Assembly (NCBI GenBank): GCA_031263445.1
Contig: JAISFV010000055.1
Span: 1 to 32,491, forward strand
Reading direction: 5' to 3'
DNA from: Synergistaceae bacterium
GTDB taxonomy: Bacteria > Synergistota > Synergistia > Synergistales > Synergistaceae
DNA: 32,491 nucleotides
Positions 7,810 through 14,745 of this stretch are shown piece after piece; the stretch's first letter is position 1, and the number at the start of each line of letters is the position of its first letter. Below the pieces are notes generated by a model. That model was given only the letters and a program-made list of their open reading frames with translations, was not told the DNA's origin and made no database searches. The translations under genes were made by a program, and so were the position numbers.

Positions 7810-8076
7810 GTACGCTGAGGATTGCGGGAGCGGCAAACGCGCACCGCAGTACCGGCGAGGACGCGCCAGACGGCCGTTTCAGGGCGGGACGCCGCAACGG
7901 CGATTTATAGGCATCAAACGATAAATCAGCAATCTTAACGGGGTAAATCCACTGCAGTGCCAGGGGTTTGCCCTTTGTTGTTATTTTTTTGGCGAAACGC
8001 ATAGGCTGTTTGGCGCGTTGCTGTTAAAATAATGGCAACAAATATTTTGCTGTCCGGCTTTTGAGGTGAGAAGGGT
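7810..8076 (+). other. Intergenic region before def
   Basis: 267 nt without a clear gene. It holds a small CGCCG/CGGCG hairpin at 7890-7902 followed by ATTTAT, a palindrome CACTGCAGTG at 7950-7959, a short AGGG/CCCT stem at 7962-7974 followed by a T-rich run (weak terminator candidate), and TGT-TAAAAT at 8022-8030, an extended -10 candidate 47 nt before def. Confidence 0.4.
8022..8030 (+). promoter_or_regulatory. Possible extended -10 promoter for the def run
   Basis: TGT-TAAAAT, identical to the candidate upstream of thrS, lies 47 nt before def with no good -35. It could start the long transcript that begins with def. Confidence 0.45.
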
Positions 8077-8592
8077 ATGGCAATACTAGACGTGCTTGTT
8101 TATCCGGATCCTGCCTTGCGCGTTGTGGCGGAGGAAGTGACCGTGTTCGACGACAAGCTGAAAAAATTGGTGTCGGATATGTCCGAGACGATGTATCTGT
8201 CCAAAGGGGTCGGCCTAGCCGCGCCACAGGTGGGCGTCTCCATGAGGCTGGTCGTGATCGACTGGGAGGGTGCCAGGTACGCGCTCGTGAATCCGCGGAT
8301 AACGGAGGAGGAGGGCATGGAGCGCGCCGAGGAGGGGTGCCTCAGCTTCCCTGGGATATACGAGGAGATCGAGAGGCCAGGCAAAATAAGGGTGGCATAT
8401 CAGGACGAGGACGGGATCCCGCATGACGAGGCCATCGAGGGGTTCCTGGCCAGGGTGTTCTGCCACGAGATAGACCACCTGGACGCGAAGCTGATGATCG
8501 ACAGGCTTTCTAGGCTGAAACGGACGTTCATCAAGAAAAAGATGGAGCGGAAAGCGAAGGCCCCCGTCACTTCGGAGGCGCAGGAGAGGTGA
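8077..8592 (+). CDS. def: Peptide deformylase
   Basis: Removes the formyl group from the N-terminal Met of new proteins, working at the ribosome exit. The 171-residue product has all three deformylase motifs: GVGLAAPQVG (45-54), EGCLSFPG (86-93) with the metal-binding Cys, and HEIDH (130-134) with two metal-binding His and the catalytic Glu. The residues after HEIDHL are DAKL where NG-x-L is commoner. ATG 8077 has GAGGTGAGAAGG upstream. It overlaps fmt by 4 nt, the classic def-fmt pair that removes and adds the same formyl group. Confidence 0.96.
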   Translation: MAILDVLVYPDPALRVVAEEVTVFDDKLKKLVSDMSETMYLSKGVGLAAPQVGVSMRLVVIDWEGARYALVNPRITEEEGMERAEEGCLSFPGIYEEIERPGKIRVAYQDEDGIPHDEAIEGFLARVFCHEIDHLDAKLMIDRLSRLKRTFIKKKMERKAKAPVTSEAQER

Positions 8593-9545
8593 GCGGCGCC
8601 CTCTCGTGGGGTTTCCTCGGTTCTGGGCGGTTCGGGGCGAGGTGCCTGGAACTGCTCGCGGCATGGAGGCTTCCGTCATGGATAGTGACCGCGCCGCCAA
8701 GACCGGCCGGCCGGGGCAGAGCGCCGGCGCCCACGGCGGTGGATGCCTTCGCCGCAGCGGAATTGGCACGTGTCCCGCTGGTCCGTTCATCCGACGCCTC
8801 TTCTGACGGCGCTGTGTCAGCGCTTGTCGAAAGGTTTCAGGCCGATTTTTGTTTCGTCATCGACTTCGGCCAGATGATAAGGGAACCGTTGCTGAAGCAG
8901 GGCGAGCGCGTGGGGTGCCTCAACATACACCCGTCGAGGCTACCGGAGTACAGGGGCGCGGCGCCGGTGCAGAGGGCGCTGATGGATTGCCGCGCAAAAA
9001 CGGGCGTAACGGTGTTCAAGCTTGCGCAGGGCATGGATTCCGGCCCTGTCCTGCTCCGCAGGGAGGTTGCCATCGCCAGGGACGACAACGCGGAGACGCT
9101 CCTGAAGCGCGCGGCGGCAGTTGGGGCGTCCGCATTTATCGAATATGCGTCGCGTCAGCCGATGGACGGCTGGGCGTTTGAAGCCCAGGACGGGTCGCTC
9201 GCGACGAATGCCCCGAAGATCCGCCTGGAAGAGGAACGGATTGACTGGGAGCGGTCTTCTAGAGAGATCTCCGGTCTGATACGTGCCTTAGCCCCGAGGC
9301 CTGGAGCGTGGACGACAGTCAGAGGCAGGAGGCTCAGGGTTCTCGCCGCCGCTCCTGTCGAGACGGACGCGGCGGATTGCGCCGAGCCGGGGTCGCTTTG
9401 CGGCGTCATGGAAGGAGGAGTGGCCGTCCAGACAGGGGAAGGCCTGGTATCCCTGCGCGAGGTACAGCCGGAGGGCAAAAAGGTACAGCGCGCGCCCGAC
9501 TGGTGGAACGGCCTCCGCGCGACGAGGGGGGAGCGGTTGTCATGA
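8589..9545 (+). CDS. fmt: Methionyl-tRNA formyltransferase
   Basis: Formylates Met-tRNA(fMet) using 10-formyltetrahydrofolate for translation initiation. The 318-residue protein begins with a Rossmann-like segment (WGFLGSGRFG) and holds the catalytic Asn and His in LNIHPSRLPEYRGAAPVQ and the catalytic Asp region in QGMDSGPVLL, followed by the C-terminal tRNA-binding beta-barrel from about residue 205. The consensus 'SLLP' is SRLP here. GTG start at 8589 overlaps the def stop (GTGA), with GGAGAGG just upstream inside def, so the pair should be translationally coupled. Its own stop overlaps the next start (ATGA). Confidence 0.96.
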   Translation: MSGALSWGFLGSGRFGARCLELLAAWRLPSWIVTAPPRPAGRGRAPAPTAVDAFAAAELARVPLVRSSDASSDGAVSALVERFQADFCFVIDFGQMIREPLLKQGERVGCLNIHPSRLPEYRGAAPVQRALMDCRAKTGVTVFKLAQGMDSGPVLLRREVAIARDDNAETLLKRAAAVGASAFIEYASRQPMDGWAFEAQDGSLATNAPKIRLEEERIDWERSSREISGLIRALAPRPGAWTTVRGRRLRVLAAAPVETDAADCAEPGSLCGVMEGGVAVQTGEGLVSLREVQPEGKKVQRAPDWWNGLRATRGERLS

Positions 9546-10132
9546 CGTATATTATGGACGGACACGAGGATCTGACGGAAACTTGCCTGGAAAGCAGCCG
9601 CGTTTACGAGGGAAGGATAGTGAACGTGCGCGTCGACCGCGTGACGCTCCCAGGAGGAAGGGTCGCCCGCCGCGAGGTGGTGGAGCATAAGCCGGCCGTG
9701 GTCGTCCTGGCGGAAAACGAGGGCGAGGAGGTGCTGCTGATCCGTCAGTACAGATATCCCGCCGCGCAGGCGCTCATAGAGCTGCCGGCCGGGATAGCGG
9801 AGCCAGGAGAGGATTTTGCCGATTCAGCAGTACGCGAGCTGCGGGAGGAGACGGGGTGGAAACCGTCCAAGATAGAGCGGGTGGCCGAGTTTTTCTCGTC
9901 TCCGGGCTTCTCAGACGAGATGCTGACTTTTTTCTACGCGACCGGCCTGTCGCGCGACGACCTGCCGCAGGACGAGGATGAACTCGTGCTGGCGCGCTTC
10001 GCCTCCAGGGCAGAAGTCGAGGATCTGGTAAGACGCGGGGAAGTGAAGGACTGCAAGACCCTCTTCGGACTCTACTGGTGGCTCTCCGCGCTCGGCTCAA
10101 GGGGGAGGCCACATGGCCACGGAGCGGGCTGA
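9542..10132 (+). CDS. nudF: NUDIX hydrolase, ADP-ribose pyrophosphatase type
   Basis: Likely hydrolyses ADP-ribose to AMP and ribose 5-phosphate. The 196-residue product has a perfect NUDIX box (G-x5-E-x7-REUxEExGU) at residues 84-106, starting GIAEPGEDF and ending RELREETGW, preceded by LLIRQYRYP and ELPAG, which are typical of the ADP-ribose pyrophosphatase subgroup. The start is ATG 9542, overlapping the fmt stop as ATGA. It overlaps xerD by 20 nt. Subfamily choice rests on these flanking motifs and on the neighbouring xerD, as in Bacillus nudF; another nucleoside-diphosphate sugar is possible. Confidence 0.9.
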   Translation: MTYIMDGHEDLTETCLESSRVYEGRIVNVRVDRVTLPGGRVARREVVEHKPAVVVLAENEGEEVLLIRQYRYPAAQALIELPAGIAEPGEDFADSAVRELREETGWKPSKIERVAEFFSSPGFSDEMLTFFYATGLSRDDLPQDEDELVLARFASRAEVEDLVRRGEVKDCKTLFGLYWWLSALGSRGRPHGHGAG

Positions 10133-11102
10133 CGGGAACAAGGCCGTCTGTGAGGCGGTCTCCGGTTTCCTGGACTACATGACGCTGGAGCGCGGCGCGA
10201 GCCAGAACACCGTGAAGGCATACAGGACAGATCTGCTCCATTGGATGGACTTCTGCTCGCGTGAGGGCAAGCGTCATTACCCGGTAGAGCCGGAACTCAT
10301 GGCGCGGTACCTGCGCCAGCTCCTGCTCGACGGCAAGTCGTCCGGCACCAGGGCGCGCAACGCCGCCACGCTGCGGGCCTTTTCGAAATACCTGCTTTAC
10401 GACGGCATCGAGGTCTCGGCCAAGCCGCTGGGGCATCTCCCGAAGAGGGAAAAGACGCTGCCCCAGGTCATGACGGAGGGAGAGGTTGAGCGCCTCCTGG
10501 GCTGCTGCGAGGAAGGCGCGCCATCGTCACGGGGCTTGACGGCGTCCGCCTCGAAAAAGAAAGCCGCCATCGGCGTCAGGGACAGGGCAATGATCGAGAT
10601 GGCCTACGACTGCGGGCTGAGGGCAAGCGAACTCTGCTCCGTTGAGCTTTCTAACATTGACGAAACTGGCGGCGTGATGTACGTTAGGGGAAAAGGGAGA
10701 AAGGAGAGGATAGTGCCTTACGTCGGCGCGCTCAGGGGTGTCATCCGCCGATACCTTGAGGAGGCCCGCCCTGTCCTCGCAGGGCAGCCTGATCCGGGAT
10801 ATCTCTTTTTGTCAGCGAGGGGAAGGCGGATGTCGAGGCAGGAACTGTGGAACGTCATCCAACGGAGGGGCAGGGACGCAGGGATAGCGAAGGCGCGGCG
10901 TCATCCGCACGTATTGAGGCACTCGTTCGCGACTCACCTCCAGAGGAGGGGGATGGATCTTCGCACGTTGCAGGAGCTGCTCGGCCACTCTTCGATAGCG
11001 ACTACTGAAAAGTACGCTCATCTTGACACAGAACTGAGGGATATCTATGACAGTTTTCACCCACGCGCAAGATCTGATAAAGACGATAAGGGAGGTGACT
11101 GA
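10113..11102 (+). CDS. xerD: Tyrosine recombinase XerD/XerC
   Basis: Site-specific recombinase that resolves chromosome dimers at dif. The 329-residue product has an N-terminal SAM-like core-binding domain (about 8-105) starting LDYMTLERGASQNTVKAYRTD, and a catalytic domain with the full set of active-site residues: Arg in CGLRASELC, HxxR in HPHVLRHSFATHL, the second His in LGHSSIATTEKY and the nucleophilic Tyr in the same motif. It is about 25-30 residues longer than typical Xer proteins, with an insertion (GAPSSRGLTASASKKK) between the domains and a charged C-terminus. ATG 10113 has GGGGGAGG upstream. XerD is preferred over XerC because of the nudF-xerD-punA-pdp neighbourhood; XerC cannot be excluded from sequence alone. 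Confidence 0.93.
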   Translation: MATERADGNKAVCEAVSGFLDYMTLERGASQNTVKAYRTDLLHWMDFCSREGKRHYPVEPELMARYLRQLLLDGKSSGTRARNAATLRAFSKYLLYDGIEVSAKPLGHLPKREKTLPQVMTEGEVERLLGCCEEGAPSSRGLTASASKKKAAIGVRDRAMIEMAYDCGLRASELCSVELSNIDETGGVMYVRGKGRKERIVPYVGALRGVIRRYLEEARPVLAGQPDPGYLFLSARGRRMSRQELWNVIQRRGRDAGIAKARRHPHVLRHSFATHLQRRGMDLRTLQELLGHSSIATTEKYAHLDTELRDIYDSFHPRARSDKDDKGGD

Positions 11103-11115
11103 GGAAGGGATAGGC

Positions 11116-11955
11116 ATGCTGAACGCCGAGAAGACGGCGGAAACCCTGGCCGCGATAAGCCGCAGGGCGACGCTGCGCCCCAGGGTCGGCATAATCCTCG
11201 GCTCCGGCCTGGGCGGGGTCGCGGAGGCGGTAGAGAACTCTGTGGCCATCCCCTACGAGGAAATCCCGTACTGGCCTCGGACGACCGCTATCGGACACGC
11301 GGGGCGTCTCCTGATAGGAACTCTCGAAGGCGTTCCGGTCGTGGTGATGCAGGGCCGCGTCCATTTTTACGAGGGCTACACGATGGAGGAGATCACATTC
11401 CCGATACGGATATTCGGGGAGATGGGCGTAGAAAGTCTGATAGCGACGAACGCGGCGGGAGGGATCAACCTCGCCTACTCTCCAGGGGATCTCGCCATAA
11501 TCAACGATCACATAAACCTCATGGGCACGAACCCCCTCATCGGGTCGAACAACAACAAATGGGGTCCGCGCTTCCCCGATATGACCTATGCATACGACCA
11601 GGATTACGTCCAGACGCTCCTGCGGGTAGGCGAGGAGGAAGGAGTCAGGCTCCGGCAGGGCGTCTACATAGCGTTCTCCGGCCCGTCCTACGAGACGCCG
11701 GCCGAAATCCGCATGAGCAGGGCGCTCGGTGCCGACTTGGTCGGCATGTCAACCGTACCGGAGGTAATCGTCGCGAACCACATGGGCATAAAGGTGGCGG
11801 CCATATCCTGCGTGTCTAACTACGCAGCGGGCGTGAAAGCGCAAAAGCTGCATCATCAGGAAGTCCTGGACGCGATGGCTGGGGCGTCTGAATCGATGAC
11901 CGCCCTCATACGCGGTTTTCTCAGAAAAATAGCTCCTGATGCAGGGCGTTATTGA
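11116..11955 (+). CDS. punA: Purine-nucleoside phosphorylase (trimeric, PNP family 2)
   Basis: Cleaves purine (deoxy)nucleosides such as inosine and guanosine with phosphate to the base and (deoxy)ribose 1-phosphate. The 279-residue product shows the family motifs: ILGSGLG near residue 27 (phosphate binding), GRVHFYEGY, TNAAGGIN, the INLMGTNPLIG segment, and SGPSYETPAEIRM with the purine-binding Glu followed by MSTVPEVIVANHMG. I chose ATG 11116 (GAGGAAGG upstream) because its length matches the family; an in-frame ATG at 11047 would overlap xerD by 56 nt. It overlaps pdp by 17 nt, pairing purine with pyrimidine salvage. Confidence 0.95.
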   Translation: MLNAEKTAETLAAISRRATLRPRVGIILGSGLGGVAEAVENSVAIPYEEIPYWPRTTAIGHAGRLLIGTLEGVPVVVMQGRVHFYEGYTMEEITFPIRIFGEMGVESLIATNAAGGINLAYSPGDLAIINDHINLMGTNPLIGSNNNKWGPRFPDMTYAYDQDYVQTLLRVGEEEGVRLRQGVYIAFSGPSYETPAEIRMSRALGADLVGMSTVPEVIVANHMGIKVAAISCVSNYAAGVKAQKLHHQEVLDAMAGASESMTALIRGFLRKIAPDAGRY

Positions 11956-13258
11956 GTTCATAGAACGCAAGAGGGACGGCGCGGCACACGCCCCGTCGGA
12001 GCTGGCTGAGTTCGTGGCACAGGTTCGTGACGGCACCGTACCGGACTATCAGGTTTCCGCTTGGCTGATGGCGGTCTTTTTGAACGGGCTCACAGAGATT
12101 GAACTCGTTTCGTTCACCGACGCGCTCGCCTCGTCCGGTGAAATAGTGCGTTTCGGCAAACCTCGGACGGGCAATGCGCTCCTGACGGTGGACAAGCACA
12201 GCACCGGCGGCGTGGGCGACAAGACGACGCTCGTGTGCGCGCCCATAGCGGCGGCTTGCGGGCTCCGCGTCGCGAAACTCAGCGGCAGGGGTCTTGGCTT
12301 TACCGGCGGGACGGTGGACAAGCTGGAGTCGATCCCAGGGATGAACATGAGCCTCTCTACCGATCAATTTTTGAGGCAGGCCGACGAGATAGGCATAGCG
12401 CTCTCAGGCCACTCCCTGGCGCTCGCCCCTGCGGAGGGCAAATTCTATGCCCTGCGCGACGTGACCGGCACCGTGCCGTCTCTCCCGCTCATATCGAGCA
12501 GCATCGTCTCCAAGAAAATCGCCGGCGGCGCGGACGCGTTCGTTTTCGACGTAAAGTGCGGGAGCGGTGCGTTCATGACGAGCTTAGACGACGCGATGAG
12601 GCTGGCGGAAACCTTGACGGGCCTCTCGGCGTCGCTCGGGAAGAAAAGCTCGTGCCTCGTCACAGACATGGAGCAGCCCCTGGGTGAGTGGACCGGTAAC
12701 TCCGTGGAGGTACTGGAGGCGATAGAGGTCATGTCGGGCCGCGGCCCGGCGGACACCAGAGAGCTGTGCCTCGCGCTGGCGGCACGGATGCTCTTGCTCG
12801 GCGGCGCGGCCAAAGACGGCCCGTCATCGTTGGAGGCAGCGCGTGAGGCCCTTGACGGCGGAGCCGCTATCGGAAAGTTTGCCGAAATGATCCGCGCGCA
12901 GGGCGGGGACGCTTCCGTCTGCGAAAACCCGTCCATCCTGCCGCGCGCCATGAAAAAAAAGACCATAGAGGCACCCCGCCCAGGCATTGTGGCAAGGGTG
13001 GACGCGCTGGCGGCGGGGACGGCCGTGCGCGCATTAGGCGGCGGACGCCTGAGCAAGGGCGACGCGATCGACCCCTCCGTCGGGCTCAGGTTCCTGAAGA
13101 AAACCAGCGACAGGGCGGAGGCGCGCGAACCGCTCATCGAGGTACATTATAATGACGAGGCCGCATTCGAACGGGCTGCGCCTTATATATCCGCCATATG
13201 CTCCGTCTCAGATTCCGCCGAGAGGATAGCCAGGCGTCCGCTGATTTTAAAATCGTGA
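11939..13258 (+). CDS. pdp: Pyrimidine-nucleoside phosphorylase / thymidine phosphorylase
   Basis: Phosphorolyses thymidine, deoxyuridine or uridine to the base and (deoxy)ribose 1-phosphate. The 439-residue product carries the family signature SGRGLGFTGGTVDKLESIPG near residues 113-132 and the phosphate-binding KHSTGGVGDKT near 84-94, with an N-terminal helical domain (residues 1-65), the glycosyltransferase-like core, and a C-terminal domain. Length fits both Pdp (about 433) and DeoA (about 440); pdp is chosen because of the Bacillus-like neighbours. ATG 11939 lies inside punA, and the stop overlaps the likely GTG start of the next gene. Confidence 0.93.
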   Translation: MQGVIEFIERKRDGAAHAPSELAEFVAQVRDGTVPDYQVSAWLMAVFLNGLTEIELVSFTDALASSGEIVRFGKPRTGNALLTVDKHSTGGVGDKTTLVCAPIAAACGLRVAKLSGRGLGFTGGTVDKLESIPGMNMSLSTDQFLRQADEIGIALSGHSLALAPAEGKFYALRDVTGTVPSLPLISSSIVSKKIAGGADAFVFDVKCGSGAFMTSLDDAMRLAETLTGLSASLGKKSSCLVTDMEQPLGEWTGNSVEVLEAIEVMSGRGPADTRELCLALAARMLLLGGAAKDGPSSLEAAREALDGGAAIGKFAEMIRAQGGDASVCENPSILPRAMKKKTIEAPRPGIVARVDALAAGTAVRALGGGRLSKGDAIDPSVGLRFLKKTSDRAEAREPLIEVHYNDEAAFERAAPYISAICSVSDSAERIARRPLILKS

Positions 13259-13758
13259 AAGGCGCGGCAGAAATATCCCGCGAGATAGAAAAATGTCTGC
13301 CCGCCGTGATGAGCGAGGCGCGCAAACTTTCTGGCGGCGACCTGTTCACCAGGGAGGATCTGACGCAGGAGGGGATAATGGCGGCACTCCGCGCGATGGA
13401 GTCCTACGACCCGGCCCGAGGCAGCCTGGAGGGGTACGTGAGGACGTGCGCGAGGAACGGGATGATATCGTACCTCAGACGAAGCTGGCACGAGTCCGCA
13501 GTCGACGACGAGACACTGGACGCGAGCGCTTCCGGCCATGGCGGGCCTGCGGCCGGGTTCGGAGGGCCGCAGGAGAGGATCGAGATGGGCGAAGCGCTCT
13601 CGAAGCTGGTCGAGGCGCTCAGCGCCTTTGAAAAAAACGCGCTTTACGCGTACCTGAGCGAAGGCAGCGTATCCGGCGCGGCCGTGCTATTGAAGTGCGG
13701 CCGCAAAAAAGCCGACAACGCCCTGCAGAGGATCAGGAACAAGGCGAGGGCGATGTGA
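13255..13758 (+). CDS. Sigma-70 family RNA polymerase sigma factor, SigH-like
   Basis: A 167-residue sigma factor with region 2 (FTREDLTQEGIMAALRAM, then YDPARGSLEGYVRTCARNGM and SYLRR; residues about 30-82) and region 4 at the C-terminus, where KADNALQRIRNKA closely resembles the end of Bacillus SigH (SIDNALQRVKRK). The linker (90-112) is Gly/Ala-rich and low in complexity. I prefer GTG 13255, because it overlaps the pdp stop as GTGA; an in-frame ATG at 13198 adds 19 residues but overlaps pdp by 61 nt, and neither has a strong ribosome binding site. No anti-sigma factor lies next to it. The regulon is unknown. Confidence 0.85.
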   Translation: MKGAAEISREIEKCLPAVMSEARKLSGGDLFTREDLTQEGIMAALRAMESYDPARGSLEGYVRTCARNGMISYLRRSWHESAVDDETLDASASGHGGPAAGFGGPQERIEMGEALSKLVEALSAFEKNALYAYLSEGSVSGAAVLLKCGRKKADNALQRIRNKARAM

Positions 13759-13774
13759 GGAGGCGGAACGGCCC

Positions 13775-14668
13775 ATGATGGGGAAACTCTCATTCTTTTC
13801 AAGGGTGGCGGTGATTCTCTTTGCCCTCCTGAGTGCGGGTGGGGCGGCGGCCTCTGACCCCAGGGGAGACCCCGGCAAGGCCGTCAGGATCGCCGAGTTC
13901 GCGAACTCCCCTGCCGCACAGTTCCTGCTGGTGGCGCTGGACAACGCTTTTTCAAGGCTGTCCGGGACGCTGCCGTCGTGGGAGACGTTGCCGTCCGAGA
14001 CGCTGGACGATATGGAGGAGATTAGGCGCGCGAGCGTCGCGGGCGCATTCGACGTGATTTTCACGAGCGACAGCGAAACAGTCCGCGACCTGTTCGACCA
14101 GGGTCTGCTGCGGAGCTTCTTTCCCGCCTTCTCAGAGGAGATCGTGCTGGTCGGCCCTGCCATACCGGGCGATTTCGCAGAAGGAGGCGCAAAGGGCGTC
14201 ATGGAGCGTATTTTCCGCGAGAGCATGCCCTTCTTTTCCCTCATGGCGAACGACTGGTCGCTCAAGGCGGAACACGGCCTCTGGCAATCAGCCGGGATCG
14301 AAAACCCAGGCATTAACAGGAACTATGTGCAGTCCAGCCGCGACGACGTGACGGCGATGTTCCAGGCTGGCGACGAGGGGGCTTTCCTGCTGGTAGGCGA
14401 AAGCTCATACGCGTCGTACCGCGAAGCGCAGCGCTCGTCCCCCGCCCTTGAGAAGATCGCCGGGACAGGCATGTACAGGAAGGTTTACGTCTGCTTGGCC
14501 AAAGACTCCGGTTTCAGGAAGGAACGCGCCATCTTGGCGTCGGAGCTGGCTGAGTGGCTGCAGAGCGACGAGGCCGGGAAAACAATCGGTTCGTTCGACA
14601 TGGCCGGCACCGCGCCCTTCCGCCGGCACCCCCTTCTCGGCGCTGACAACAGCGGCAGGGCGCCTTGA
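13775..14668 (+). CDS. Secreted TupA-like substrate-binding protein, orphan
   Basis: A 297-residue protein with a clear N-terminal signal peptide (about residues 1-27, ending ASA-like GGAAAS). The mature part has the layout of periplasmic binding proteins of the tungstate/molybdate TupA type: FDVIFTSDSETVRDLFDQG near 90, EIVLVGPAI near 123, then a GLWQSAGIENPG segment near 168 and, near the end, ELAEWLQSDEAGKTI as in TupA-like proteins (residues 250-265). The match is distant and the ligand cannot be read off. ATG 13775 has GAGGAGG upstream. No ABC permease or ATPase gene is nearby, so it may serve a transporter elsewhere or act as a sensor. Confidence 0.65.
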   Translation: MMGKLSFFSRVAVILFALLSAGGAAASDPRGDPGKAVRIAEFANSPAAQFLLVALDNAFSRLSGTLPSWETLPSETLDDMEEIRRASVAGAFDVIFTSDSETVRDLFDQGLLRSFFPAFSEEIVLVGPAIPGDFAEGGAKGVMERIFRESMPFFSLMANDWSLKAEHGLWQSAGIENPGINRNYVQSSRDDVTAMFQAGDEGAFLLVGESSYASYREAQRSSPALEKIAGTGMYRKVYVCLAKDSGFRKERAILASELAEWLQSDEAGKTIGSFDMAGTAPFRRHPLLGADNSGRAP

Positions 14669-14745
14669 TGTGGCGCCAGAGACATCCGGGCAATAAATCG
14701 GCTTTCATGAAAATATCTTACCGAACCGAAAGGAAGTATTTGAAG

